Source: Gigaspora rosea
Taxonomy: Eukaryota; Glomeromycota; Glomeromycetes; Diversisporales; Gigasporaceae
DNA length: 64,000 nucleotides
Reading direction: 5' to 3'
Assembly (NCBI GenBank): GCA_003550325.1
Contig: QKWP01000041.1
Location: 599,026 to 663,025 of the forward strand
Shown: one piece after another, positions 46,946 to 58,880 of the stretch
How positions within the stretch are numbered: position 1 is the stretch's first letter
Layout of the letters: every line of letters starts with the position of its first letter
The notes under the pieces: generated by a model
The model's database searches: none
What the model was told of the DNA's origin: nothing
Seen by the model: the letters and a program-made list of their open reading frames with translations, nothing else
Translations under genes and position numbers: made by a program

Positions 46946-47556
46946 GTAATTAAATAAATATTACAATAGCAATATATATTATAACTAACTATTAAGCAAA
47001 AGGTAAAGTATAAAATGTATTAGTACATACATACAGTTATAACATTCAAAGAATCACTATCATAATAATGTGCAAAGAAATTAAGACATCATGATAAAGT
47101 TAACTGCCTATTGTGCAGATATAACATGTTACTTGCAGATGCGAACAAATAACTACAAATTGAACCAGGTAATACATGAGCTTTAGATAAGTGTGTAATT
47201 AATTTTACAATTAAGATTATTCAACACTAAATCAATTTTCACCCGAAGGTTGTATGCTTTTAATTCCCAAATTAAAAATAATATGCCGAATTGGATTCTT
47301 TTTTTTATTTAATACATTAAAAATAATAAAAAATGCAACTCAAGATTTATCCGCCATCCAAACTAATGATATAATAATTTTGAAAGCTATTAATAGGTCG
47401 ATTGATAGAAAACTTTAAATGAAATTATAAATGCTACTTATACTAACAACTAAATCTTAAACAGTCTACAGAGAAAAATTTAATATAAAATGAAAAACAC
47501 CCACAAATACATGTGAATTAAATAAGGGACCTGAAAATAACTATTTAATAATAAGT

Positions 47557-48003
47557 AGATCTAAAATAAGCTTAAAGTGAAACATTAATCGAATAATCAT
47601 AATAATCATTATACTTACTAGGCTAATACGAACTAAATGTCCAAAAGGCACTTTTAACAATAAAACTTATAAGCAGGTTATTTAGGTTCCAAGTATAATT
47701 GATATTTACACTCACACAAATTGAGTAACCCGAGAAGTACTATTAAGAGGGGAATTTAGATTGTATTATTAAGATCTAAAATAAGCTTAAAGCGAAACAT
47801 TAATCGAATAATCATAATAACCATTATACTTACTAGGCTAATACGAACTAAATGGTCCAAAAAGCACTTTTAACAATAAAACTTATAAGCATAGGTTATT
47901 TAGGATCAAAGTATAATTAATATTTACACTCACAAAATTAATGCAAATTGAGCAACCCGAGAAGTACTATTAAGAGGGAATTTAGATTGGATAATTAAGA
48001 TTT
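47557..48003. repeat. 215-bp tandem duplication inside the hAT element
   Basis: AGATCTAAAATAAGCTTAAA starts at 47,557 and again at 47,772. The copies stay alignable through ATTATACTTACTAGGCTAAT and CCCGAGAAGTACTATTAAGA with few indels, so the duplication is fairly young. Confidence 0.9.
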
Positions 48004-48544
48004 TAAACATGGAATAAAAAATTAAATCTTGTACCCACCAATATAATGCAGATTAAATGATTCAAATGGTGCTGTATAAAGAGCAAAAACTAATTTAAAG
48101 AGAATAAGTAGGATAATAATAAACTAATACTTGGGTGATAAAAGTAGATTTTTTCGATAAATATCTACCAGTAAAAGATAGCGTAACTAAGTATATACTT
48201 TAAAAAATATGATTCATAGATTACTTGTTTCAAAATAAAACGTACCTATTTTATTTGAAATCGGACGTTGAATCATTAATTATGAAACCCCAAAGTATAA
48301 GATTTTAATGCATACCAAACCTATCCATCATATATTCTTCCATACTATCCATTGTAAATTCTTCCATTTAGATATTATTACCAAGATAGCTCTTTTATCT
48401 TATATATTGGCGTTAAAAATACTTACATATTATACAGGTTCTATACAAGGTAAAATCTAGAATAAAATTTTATATTTATTTTTATTTAATGTTCTCTTCT
48501 TTTTTTTTACACATAATATATTTTACTAATCGTGAGTACTTACA

Positions 48545-48720
48545 AGGGTACTAAAAGCAGATTTATGATAGTAAACAAATGCCTTATGTTCACCACCAAT
48601 TCTTTGTGATAATATTTACCACCGGTTCCGTAGCCAGTACTATACGTTCCGTTAATGATAAGATTTCCTATATTATGTGTTGAGAATAATTGAATGCTTC
48701 GTGTTTATTAAGAAATTTCT
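48545..48720 (-). pseudogene. Sel1-repeat gene fragment carried inside the hAT element
   Basis: On the plus strand AGCAGATTTATGATAGTAAA, then CAAATGCCTTATGTTCA and CCACCAATTC match, in order, the antisense DNA of Sel1 units in the gene at 38,938-43,032 (GCAGATTTTTGATAATAAAC, GAATGCCTTATGTTCATC, CAATTCC). About ten bases are deleted between the second and third blocks. About one and a half repeats remain, with stops. It is a decayed piece of a Sel1 gene now part of a transposon. Confidence 0.65.
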
Positions 48721-49300
48721 TGGCTTTTACTTGATATATCCTTTTTCTTTTTTTTTTATATCATTTGATTTTTACTAATTGATTATTAATTAATTATACT
48801 TTATTGTTCTTATATTATTCACATGGTTTATTATTCACATGGTTCTGATAATAATTTTTAATTAATGATTAAAATGGGCTTTAATGTATAGCAATAAAAT
48901 GTTTTTAGCTGTTATTAATAACCAGCTTGTTACATGACGGCAAGAATTATTTTATAATTTTTTTTATATAATAGAGATATTTATTACAAATACGTATGTG
49001 CTAAAGTGGTACAAATTACAAATAAGCTATGTATGTATGATGCCAATTTACCTGATATACACAATAATGATGATTATATTACATAATTACTGCTATCGCT
49101 ATTATGTACTAAGTACGTAGCATTAGTTGTGTAGTTGATTAATATAGGCAACTAGTTAATTAACAACTAGTTGACAACTAACGATTAACCGTAGTTGAAC
49201 TAGTTGATTATAAATCGGTTAGTTGATTAAAAAATTTTCCAACCGGTTAGTTGGAAAGTTGTCAACTATTCGGTTTTCCAACTAACGATTTGGAACACTA

Positions 49301-49610
49301 TCGTAAACTACGGTACTAGGTATGTAGTGTTCCGCAAAATGGGTTCAAGATTCGCGAATTCGAACCGAATATGAATAATATCAGATATTCGAACCGGATC
49401 CGTTATTACTACCGAAACACTACCGTTAAAACCTACCATATAGAATAACTTTCTCGTGATTGATCAATTTATACAATTGAATTTATACAGTTTAGGGTAC
49501 TTTATTCCTTAACATAGTTATTTTTTTTTATAATATTACATAAGACTCTTTGCAAACGAAGCTTTAAGTATCTCGTGTATCTCTGGGATTCACCCTAACT
49601 AGGTATAGTT
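49301..49610. repeat. Right part of the interrupted retroelement-like segment
   Basis: After the hAT the segment resumes (CGTAAACTACGGTACTAGGT, GCAAAATGGGTTCAA, CCGTTATTACTACCGAAAC), matching 26,316-26,465. From about 49,480 nothing is recognised. Confidence 0.6.
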
Positions 49611-49720
49611 TAGTGATGCCTGGCGAAATGACGGTCCATAAGTTTCGTCAAGTTTCGTCAAGTTTGTCATTGACGAAACTTATGGTTTCGTCAGTTTCGT
49701 CATTTCACCAGGCATCACTA
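49611..49720. mobile_element. 110-bp hAT-type MITE
   Basis: Ends TAGTGATGCCTGGCGAAATG and CATTTCACCAGGCATCACTA. A perfect 8-bp duplication gtatagtt flanks it (49,603-49,610 and 49,721-49,728). The interior repeats TTTCGTCA. One of the smallest complete elements here. Confidence 0.95.
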
Positions 49721-49893
49721 GTATAGTTCACTTAGAGACGGTTCTTAAGCTAGGACAATAGTAATATATAATAAGTATACGCGTTAAAGCTCTTAATTAA
49801 CATAACTAGTTTGAGAAAATAGCATACTAGTAAAAGTAGTAAATAATAACTTATAAAAAATTAAAATATACTAGGAAAATGGGATCCATTCAA

Positions 49894-50072
49894 AGTCCGA
49901 AGGACAAAGTTGTTTTTTATGTTACATCTAATCTATCCAATAAGTGTCAGCTTTCTATTGTTTTGATGGTTTTTATTTTATATTGCATCTAATCTATCCA
50001 ATCAGAATCTAGAATTTGTTAACATACAGACATCAGGTACTCTATTGCTCTGTCTGTAGTGTCCTTCGGACA
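49894..50072. mobile_element. Small inverted-repeat element with GTCCGAAGGACA ends
   Basis: GTCCGAAGGACA on the left and TGTCCTTCGGAC on the right are perfect. Inside, CATCTAATCTATCCAAT occurs twice. No clear target duplication. Confidence 0.5.
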
Positions 50073-50129
50073 ATTACAGCACTCGAAGCTTTATTTAGAT
50101 ATGAAGAAACATTTGGTAAATTATATTTA

Positions 50130-51790
50130 TCAGAATAGCAAACAAATAATTTCTATAATTTCAATACAAATTAAACCATAACTACATACTCTGGTCAATA
50201 GCGAATAAGTTCTGTAACAGAACTTTTTACAATAATTATTACTATGGTCACCGTAATGGTGGTGAGTTCTTTAATAAAATTGTTTTAAGGTAACATTATA
50301 GAATCACAATAATTTGCAATGCAGACTAGTTTAACCTTAGCTACAATAACTTAATGCAAACTAACTCAACCACACTGGAAAAACGAGAACTGAGAACTGC
50401 ATACAGTAACTTACGGCAGAAATCACGATAATTTCAATTTAAACCAAGAAATAACAAGTTCTGAAAAAATTATTCTACAGTAACATTGAAAAAGATTGAT
50501 GCAACATGTGAGACTGATTGCTAACTTTAAGCTGCGGTGGTTAAACCTTGACTTTACGAGTTACATGATGGAAATTACAATAATTCCAATGCAACCAATT
50601 CAATTTTAGCCATCTACGGGAATAGTAAATAATTCTGTAACAAAGTTTTTTATGATGACCAATATAGACATGATAATTTTAATACAATCTAATCCAAATC
50701 TTAACTATATAGAAATCACGATAATTCGAATGTAAATTTTAACTTAGCTACTGTCACAAATTCGAATCTCCCTATTAGTTTTACCCCCAATATTTGTATA
50801 TAGATCGTCTTTTTCCTTATTTAGTATAAATAACTTCCATTTCATTCTTGTATAACGCATTAAATGTTAGTTTCGAGATAAAAACCTGTTCTAAACGGTG
50901 ATTCCCGTATGACCTTTTTTGTTTAAATAATATAACACGTTAACGTGTTAGCACGTTAACATGTTCGAATGTAGCGCGTATTGGAATAATAATTTCGAAA
51001 GTTTGAAATAGCAAGTAAACGTGTTGGGCTTAAAATAATCTTATGTTAAAACACGTCAATGTGCTAGATAGCACGTTAGTGTATTAGATAGCACGTAACA
51101 TTGTAGAATATCAAATTTAAATGTATTTAAGCACAAACTTTCAAATGTAATAAGGAGCGATACATGTTGGGAGGCTCCCTTCGATTTTACTTAAAAAAAA
51201 TAGAGGAAGTAAACTAGTGTAGTGATGAAGTGACCTTTATTCGAGTAAATCCGAAACATTCTCCCAGTAACTATTATAGTTAAGCTGGTTGTGTTACTAT
51301 AAACTCTCCGAATAATAGTTACACTATATACTAGAATAGCAAGTTCTGTAACAGAATTTTTTACAGTAAATTATGGTAAAAATCATGATATTGCAAACTA
51401 ATTCAACTTTATCACATTATACGATCACCAGAATAGTAAGTTCTATAACAGGATGTTTTACAGCAACACACGCGATAGAAATTACGAAAATTCCAATACA
51501 AACCAGCTCAACAATAACTACATATTATATGTTACTAGAATAACGGTAAGTTTCTAACAAAATTTTTTACAGTAGCCATGATAGAAATCTCAATAATTCT
51601 AATGAAACTAACTTAATATTTACCACATGCTATCATCACAGGAATAACGAGTAATTTTCACAACAGAATTTCTTACAGTAAATCATGGTGAAAAATTACG
51701 ATTATTCAAGTGCAATTTTAAGTGCAACTGTAATCACCGGAATAGTAAGTTCTGTAACAGATTTTTTACAATTGCTCGTGATAAAAAGAA
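50130..51790. repeat. Degenerate ~100-bp tandem array interrupted by an LTR-like remnant
   Basis: Units contain AGTTCTGTAACAGAATTTTT, ACAGTAA...ATGGTAGAAATCACGATAAT, CCAATGCAAACTAACTCAAC and a CACTAGAATA-type spacer. Recognisable copies run from 50,130 to about 50,770 and resume from about 51,330 to 51,790. The gap is filled by the repeat listed next, so insertion into an older array is likely. Non-coding. Confidence 0.7.
50890..51330 (-). repeat. LTR-like remnant, relative of 3528-4150
   Basis: On the minus strand it carries CGGATTTACTCGAATAAAGG, a CTTCCTCTATTTTTTTTAAG stretch, then repeated ACGTGCTA/ACGTGTT motifs, in the same order as the copy at 3.5-4.1 kb. The alternating CACGTTAACGTG palindromes near 50,935-50,965 are a marker of the family. 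Confidence 0.45.
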
Positions 51791-52040
51791 TATGTTATAC
51801 TTTTCAATTGAAGCTCTTAATTTCCACTTTAGCTGCGATATCAAATAACCTTCATTAAATTAAATTTATGTGCATAAAAATTAATGTTTATACTCTAAGC
51901 TAAAACCAATATAAATAAGTAAAAAAAAAAACTTAAATTAAAGGAGACAATTAATTCAAATAAAGAGAACAAATGAAATGTAAAAGCACATTATTTGCAT
52001 AATATTAGTTAGAAAATATATATATATTTAATATTTCGCA

Positions 52041-52500
52041 AAAAAATATTTTCGGCAAACATTTTGGCACTGCTAAATTTTTTATATAAACCCTCCGAAA
52101 TAAGAAATAATTATTCATCACACGGGTGAATTATTCATCCCCTTCCTCAAATAAAAATAAAACCCTAATTATATTAGGGTTGGGATTAGAGTTAGGGTTA
52201 GGATTAGAATTAAATTTAAAGTATGATCGCGAGAGGAGCATTTTTTGTTAAAAATGCGGCAGGGGTTACCCTAGTAAAATTTCGAGATAGCATAATGTGG
52301 GTGAGGAATAAATGTACTCCCGAAATAATTATACTACAGTATATGATGTATTTTGATGAAAAGGGTTCAAAAAAATTTTGGCAAAAATTTTGGCAAATGT
52401 GAAAATTAATTTCGGTACTATATAAGACTAATTCGGCTGCCTAAATACTTTTTTATTAAAGATGGACAATTTAGGCACACAAGTATAAGTATTTCCTTTT
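52041..52500. repeat. Left arm of a ~4.4-kb inverted pair
   Basis: ATTTTCGGCAAACATT, TGGCACTGCTAAATTTTTTA, CCGAAATAATTATAC, ATGTATTTTGATGAAAAG, TTCGGCTGCCTAAAT and ATTTAGGCACACA occur here. They recur in reverse complement and order at 56,015-56,400. This arm has its own insertion at about 52,088-52,316, which contains TTAGGGTT-like sequence and an inverted TTATTCATC pair. The arms may be the ends of one element or an inverted duplication. Confidence 0.75.
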
Positions 52501-54481
52501 GTAATAAATTCAATTGATTATTTATCGATGCTTTGTCAGTAGCGCAATAAAGTTTAAAATACCTAAGCGCGCGTTGCGTAGCAACGCGAGATTCGCTAAT
52601 GTACAATTAACCCTGTCTCTAATGCACCAAAGTTGTCATAACAGATTCTATATTTTATTCATTCTAAAAAAAGAAATTTGGAAAATAGGCCCGCACTATG
52701 ACAAAATTGATTAGACTAGTGGTTCGATCCTATTTTTTAAGGGTAATTCAGATTAAATTCGGATTCTCTAATGGTAATTTGAATCTGGGCTAATCCAAAT
52801 TCAGTTAAATTCGGATATAAAATTAAAATTAAAAAAAAAAATAAAAATTAAAATAAAATAAAATAATAAAATAAAATAAAAAAATAAAAAATAAAAAATA
52901 AAAAAAAATAGGAAAACATAAAAAATATTAAAATAAAAAATTATTAAAAAAAAACGAATAGAAAAAATTTAAAAAAAATAAAAAATTATTATTATTTAGC
53001 ATTAGTAGAACTGTAAAAGTTTTTCAAATTCGCTGATCGCTATATCAAGATCACGGAGTGTTTGTTAAAAAATAATCTGATTGTATGTGTACAAATAGAA
53101 ACTTGCCATAAATATCCAACGGTTCAGGATATTTTTATTACAGATAGGGTGATTTATTTCAGTATTTCTTTCAAGAATGATTCACACATAAGGTTTAACC
53201 ATTACAAAAGGCTTTGTTTTTGTTTGCAACCCACATAATTATTAATACAATAAATATTACGGATATATCCGACAGATAAGGATTACAGGTTATAGAAAGA
53301 CGCTGCTGATGTAAATCAATTGCCCGGGTAACTTATTTATACACTTTAAAGTACTTTTTGGGAATGTAACATTTCACTAAGTAAAAAATCACCGCAAACC
53401 CAATTTTTCGCTTCGAAAGAACGTCTATATTCACTAGGTAAAAATAATCAATAACTCAAGGACTTCGCTTAGAAAAAAACATGTCACCGTTTATTTGACT
53501 ATACCAAATTATATTGTATCTGGAAACGTTTCGTCTATACCTATTTTATTACGTTAAATTTAAATAAATTTTAATTTCAAACTGTTTAATTTGAATAGGT
53601 ACAAGCTCTTAGTAGTAGAAGATTCAGACTTGATATTTAAATTTTGTCGGTTCTTGCAGTGTATTGGGTTTGTAATCGTAAAATTAGCAGTTAAAGTTTT
53701 GGTTCATATCTTGTACGTAAATTCTTTAATGAGCTTGGGTTTATTAGTAATAAATATAATTTACCCATTTTACATGCATCTATCTATTCTCTAAATATAA
53801 GTAATAATTTTTTTGCAGTATTTATTAGTTTATAAGCTTCTTTATGAAATTTTTTTTAAAAAATCACGGGTAGATCTACCAAATTAACCGATCATATGAA
53901 TGTCTTCCTATGATTAAAGATAAGGATACTCATATTCAATCCGAATTATCGGATCCATCCGGATAGGATCGAAACACCATATGGGACTTGTATATATTTT
54001 ATCATAGAGTGAAATAGTGGTATTATTACGAAATTTATTGCTGTATAAAAATAAACTATGGGACTAAATAATTTGATAATACTTATTCGTGTGTTACTCA
54101 CAAAGTTATAACTTTAATCGAATCGAGATATCTCGTGATCTAAAGATCGTTAGATCACGAGACATCACGATTTACGTAATTCAAAGGTGAAAGTAGCACA
54201 AAAGTGTCGGAGATTTCTCTGGTGTTGCTATTGATATATTGATAAAGTTTAATGACCAATTCCACAACAAATATGTAACAATTATTTGTTTATCATTGGC
54301 GTACTCTCGAAAAATAATGTCCGTTCACATATATAGCCCTATAGAAATTTAAAATTGTTCTACGTTACATAATCAATTATATTTCATTCATTTTAATAAG
54401 GTTTAATATTAGCCTTGATCCGTTTTATGTAAGAACTAATTCTTATTCGATTCGAAATATTTTATAATTTTATAATTTTTA
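52501..54481. other. Intergenic between the left arm and the broken family gene
   Basis: A GTTGCGTAGCAACGC hairpin is at 52,572-52,586. From 52,801 to 52,990 there is a pure A/T-rich low-complexity block of AAATAAAA units. A perfect stem CTCGTGATCTA...TAGATCACGAG lies at 54,132-54,161. No gene supported. Confidence 0.5.
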
Positions 54482-55994
54482 ATGTTTCTTCAATCTTGTT
54501 TTTCATCTTGTTCAACGCATGGTATGAAAGATATCATCGTTGAAGATATCAATTGCAATAATTGCAGAGTTTTAGTAAAATTAACAAAGGAATTTAGTTT
54601 AGATAAAGTTAGAGAGAAACTTGAGATAAATGATGTAGTAAATAATATGATAAGTCTTTATTTTACAAAAAATTATGCGATAAATGGCTGATGTAATGAA
54701 CATGAATATAAATTAAGTGATATCTTAGATGGAATACGATCTATCTTACGGAAGATTCTATGCCAAATTGGAAAAAGTTAGCAAGAAAATTTAAGCTTGA
54801 CAATGGTCGTAATTACGATGATGATAAAGATTATGTATCTGAAAAAAATGCTTTTACTATTAAAGATTGTGAACTTAATATAGTTGACGATTTGAATTCT
54901 TACTCTATAACAACTTCTTCCGTTAATGATTTATTTAAAAATAGGGGCTTATTTTTAAATTCTCAATTAGGCATTTCTCATTCTACGAACTTGGATTTTT
55001 TAATTGATCCACAAAATAGTCGATTAAATAATCCCGAACAAGCATCAAGATTTAAAATCCAAAATTTTGTTAAAGCAATATTATCCATTGCAAAAAAGAT
55101 ATTATAATCCCCGAAGAATTTGAGGTTGCCGTAAAAGAAGCACTCAATTCGCAAGATCTTAATATATTAAAACATGCCATTGAAAAGTTTGGACAATTTG
55201 TCCTACAGAAATTATGTTTGGTGGAAGTCTTCATTACAAACTTACGACATATACAGGAAGTACCATACAACTCGAAGAGGATGATTGGATATCTTCATTA
55301 CAAGAATTTAGACATTGGGATATAATCGAATTTCGTAATCCTGTGAACATAATTGAATTCTTACCTAATGATCTAAAAAATGAGATTAGAGAATTAATTG
55401 GGAAGACAATTATTTATTCTAATATTCAATACAATGACTTTAAAATACATGATTATAACGATAAAAGTAATATTGTTGACTTGAAGGCCCGAAATATTGT
55501 TGACTTGAAAACCCGAACTATTGATTCTATTTTTCAAATAATGACACTGATCCGCAAGTTTTTCTACAGTATCTAATATTGAAGACGATGACAATGATAA
55601 CATCTTTACTTGTATGTTATATACTCCTTCGTATTCATCTATTCCAAAACTTATCATCAATTGTACGGGATATAAATATAATCAACAAAAAGTATATAGC
55701 GTCAAAATTAGAATTAGTTAGATAGTTGTTGGATATGATTTTAATTCAATTTTTAGCCCAGAACATTTTTATCTTCAAAGCACTTCAAGACATTGTAATC
55801 ATAATGATGATACTTCACATGATGAAGTACTCAATATACGTACGGAGTGCTCTACGATATTATTTGGCATACCTGTAGTATTAAAATGGAATCCTAGTTT
55901 TAAACATTCTATAATTGGTCATCATTTTAGCAGTAATGATGATGAAGTTGACATATGTCTTTATAAATATGATCGTCCAGTTTTTATTATATAA
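54482..55994 (+). pseudogene. Broken member of a Glomeromycotina family, possibly MACPF-like
   Basis: Reading needs several frame changes: 54,482-54,691, an overlapping stretch to about 54,760, 54,760-55,107, a short stretch to about 55,210, 55,214-55,576, then a third frame to a TAA at 55,992. The pieces keep ordinary protein composition: IIVEDINCNNCRVLVKLTKE near the start, an IPEEF-type segment, FGGSLHYKLTTYTG, WISSLQEFRHWDIIEFRNPV and, near the end, LFGIPVVLKWNPSF. The FGG...HYK then WxxSL...W order recalls fungal proteins annotated with a membrane-attack-complex/perforin-like domain, but I cannot confirm this by eye. At least four frame breaks and several stops indicate a dead gene. It lies between the two inverted arms. 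Confidence 0.6.
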
Positions 55995-56014
55995 AAATCA
56001 TTTGTTTTTTTTAT

Positions 56015-56400
56015 TCCACATTATTCACTATAGGTATACATGTGTGCCTAAATTCCCATCTTAATAAAAAAATAATTACGGCATTTAGGCAGCCGAAATT
56101 AGTCTTAGGGGAGGGCCAGAAATCAGCTGATTTCCTGGGGGGTCTGAAAAAGTGAAAATTTAATATGAAGACCTGACTAAAATAGGGGGGGTCAAAATTT
56201 TGGCCAAAATCGAATCAGCTGATTTCTGGTGGCACCCTTATATAATGCCGAAATTAATTATCATATTTGCTGAAATTATTGCCGAAATTTTTTGAACTCT
56301 TTTCATCAAAATACATAATATAGTATAATTATTTCGGATAAAAAATTTAGCAGTGCCAGAATGTTTGCCGAAAATACTTTTTTCAAATATGCCACAACAA
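56015..56400. repeat. Right arm of the ~4.4-kb inverted pair
   Basis: Reverse complement of 52,041-52,500, except that it lacks the insertion of the left arm and carries a Harbinger-type MITE (56,108-56,237) that the left arm lacks. Confidence 0.75.
56108..56237. mobile_element. 130-bp Harbinger-type MITE
   Basis: Left GGGGAGGGCCAGAAATCAGC and right, read inward, GGGTGCCACCAGAAATCAGC, flanked by TTA on both sides (56,105-56,107 and 56,238-56,240). The left arm at about 52,420 shows the uninterrupted sequence TATATAAGACTAATTCGG, which fixes the target as TTA/TAA. Its terminus matches that of the element at 22,998. Confidence 0.9.
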
Positions 56401-57947
56401 TATTATTATTGTGAAATAATATAGGTTGCATAAATAATAGATTACTTTATAAATTTTGATCCTTGTAGTTGATAAACTAATATCATTGTATTTTTAGAAA
56501 GTTAATAATTTACAATAATTTATAAAATATTTGCTAATGATGTATTTTTAAAATTTGTAAATGTTATGCAAGCTAAGCAAACGATGGAATACTGTATATA
56601 CAGCCATAAGCTCTATATAATCACCAAATTCTCTTTGCGGTGATTATATAGAAGTGTGGCTATAATTTAAACCCCATATCGTCACAGTTATAGTAAGATA
56701 AAAAATTATAATTTTTATTAACCTCTGGCTTTGATTTTCTTAACAACTATTAATTCAAATTTGCTGGAATTTTTTGTAGATAAATAGTTACTACAATATA
56801 ACAACATTTCTGGTAGTATTAATTAGTTTTTTCTTTAAAATTTTCTAAAACTATATCAATCTCAATTATCACCAATCCAAATTAGATGAAATTTTGACAT
56901 ATTGCAGTCCAATATCATAACTATTTACTTTAAAAATTTCAACCAAATTGGTTTAGCTATTATTAAGAAAATTAAAACAAGATTTAATATTAAATGTAAC
57001 ATTTAAAAATTATAATTTAATATTAGCCTACAGCTGTAATTTTCTCTATAATTACAATTAAATTGGGTCAAATTTTTACAGTAGTTATATCTAATATTGG
57101 GCTATAATGTATCAAAACTTTAGCCAATTTGGATTAGCGGTTCTTGAGAAATTGTTTAAAACAAATTATATATGGTTTCAAAGTGATTTCTCAAGAACAA
57201 CTAATCCAAATTGGCTAATATTTTGATATATTGTAGCATATATTGGATCTATCTACTATAAAAATTTCATATAATTTTAATTAGTAGATATTGAGAAAAA
57301 ATTGCAACCAGAAGTTAATATTTATTACTATTATGTTATGATTATATTATATTATATATTTAGCCAATCATATTTATTAATAGTTAATTAGGCCAAGATT
57401 TGGTGATATAATGAGATTTAATTATTAATGGATTGGATTTACCTGTACTGGATTTAGTATTTTGTACTAGATTTAGCCCAGGAAATAAATTGAAATTTTG
57501 GCCAATTAAAAAAAAATAACTGCGTTTAAAATCAATAAACTACTTACTCATATTAGAGGCTTCTATAACAAATCCTATAGGCCCGTCGGTGTTGCACATG
57601 GTGCAAAATCATGTGCTGATTACAACGAATTAGTGTCAGGTGGTAAATTGTGAGATGATCAAATTAAGTAAATCTATAAATATAAAAAAGGTTAGAATGT
57701 AAAGTAAGTGAGCGCTACATGCCCGATTTGTATATATGATGTTATCAATCGATTATTGGGAATATAAAATGATTGCTTAAAGTAAGTTGAAAGAGTATTT
57801 TTTGGCCGTAAACTCTTTGCGCCATAAATTAGGTGCCCATGGGTTCCCTAAAAACGAGTATAAGTGCTGGTTAGCATCATGTATGTATGAGTATATGTGA
57901 AGTTCTTTCTTTCTCTAATATTTTCTTCTCTTTTTTCTATCTTGAAA
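56401..57947. other. AT-rich region with three alternating copies of a ~125-bp unit
   Basis: A unit around CCAATTTGGATTAG...TTCTTGAGAAA occurs at about 56,870-56,990 (plus), 57,029-57,155 (minus) and 57,190-57,310 (plus), so the last two form a palindrome. A hairpin TCTATATAATCACC...GGTGATTATATAGA lies at about 56,611-56,653. No gene supported up to 57,947. Confidence 0.55.
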
Positions 57948-58880
57948 TGGGACGAATTTCACCAAAAATTAAAGAAAGTGCCAAGATTTCCAGTTTGGAT
58001 CCTGTTGTGGGTGAAAATGTCGCACATCCACTTTTAGGAGAATTATGGAAGAACAAATGACTTTATGCAACAATTTTATAAGCAGCGCCGGGTAAAAACC
58101 GTTGGGTAATTTCCCTTGAATCGAAACCAAACAAGAATTTGAAATCGCGGTGGGCCATATGAAATTTGTAGGGTTTTCCACGACTAGTGCAGTTAATAAT
58201 CAAAATACAAATGAAGAACCGGAGGAAACAAATGATGGTGAAACAGATATTTCAAGTTCTAGTGATAGTGATAGTGGCCAAGATGAGGATAGAGAGGCAA
58301 TAAATACTAGTAATGTAAATAGTATACAATGGAATAGTGAAATTGTTACAATTAATGCACGTCAAGTGTTTCGTTCTTATACTCATGCACCTGTTGTATA
58401 CATTGCTGATATCACAAATGCGACGCCCAGGCAGTTTTTTGAGCGTTTTATGACTGTCGAATTTATAATGTCAGTGGTAATTCCATCAACAAATAAACAT
58501 GCACGTGAATGTGAGTTAAGTGGAACGACTTGACTTGGATGGAATTTTTGACATTTTAACAATCATGACGTATGTAAAGTGCGACGATATTTGTGATTAC
58601 TAGTCCACTAAACAAGAAACCAATGGGGGTTTATTTGATTTTGGCCAATACATATTGCATCAACGATTTCGAAATATTTTAAAATATTTAACATTAAATG
58701 AATGATGATGCTTTTTATTTTGCATGAAGGTTTCACAATGAATTTAATGAAAATCTTACAAAAGCTATTCTACCTGGTTCTTACCTTTGTATAGACGAAT
58801 CAGTGTGCCAATGGATGGATAAGGTCGATAAAGGTCCGTTTCAAGAAAACCCCATCCAATCGGTTGTGAATTTAAGGGTA
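57948..58880 (+). pseudogene. piggyBac-type transposase, degenerate
   Basis: The reading starts MGRISPKIKESAKISSLDPV (57,948) and breaks before an acidic, serine-rich frame (58,150-58,533). That frame then has TPRQFFERFMTVEFIMSVVI and PSTNKHA, the usual N-terminal part of the piggyBac transposase domain. After several stops and frame changes it resumes at about 58,725-58,880 with FNENLTKAILPGSYLCIDES, the segment that in intact enzymes contains the first catalytic aspartate (here in CIDES). The remainder of the catalytic core is missing. So the gene is both frameshifted and 3'-truncated. Terminal repeats with TTAA were not located for it. Intact enzymes of this class mobilise elements like the MITE at 45,472. 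Confidence 0.8.

Larger units (their letters stand above)
46788..49300. mobile_element. 2513-bp hAT-type element, complete ends and target duplication
   Basis: The left end TAGTGTTCCAAAT and the right end ATTTGGAACACTA are perfect. The octamer TCGTAAAC flanks both (46,780-46,787 and 49,301-49,308). Subterminal regions are filled with GTTAGTTGG/CCAACTAAC motifs. The interior holds a 215-bp tandem duplication and a Sel1-gene fragment, but no transposase frame. The locus near 26,316 is a paralogue without the insertion (ACGTAAACTATAGTACTAG), confirming the boundaries. Confidence 0.93.

Noticed and set aside
52720..52745. GGTTCGATCC resembling a tRNA T-arm
   Set aside because: No acceptor, D or anticodon stem can be paired around it.
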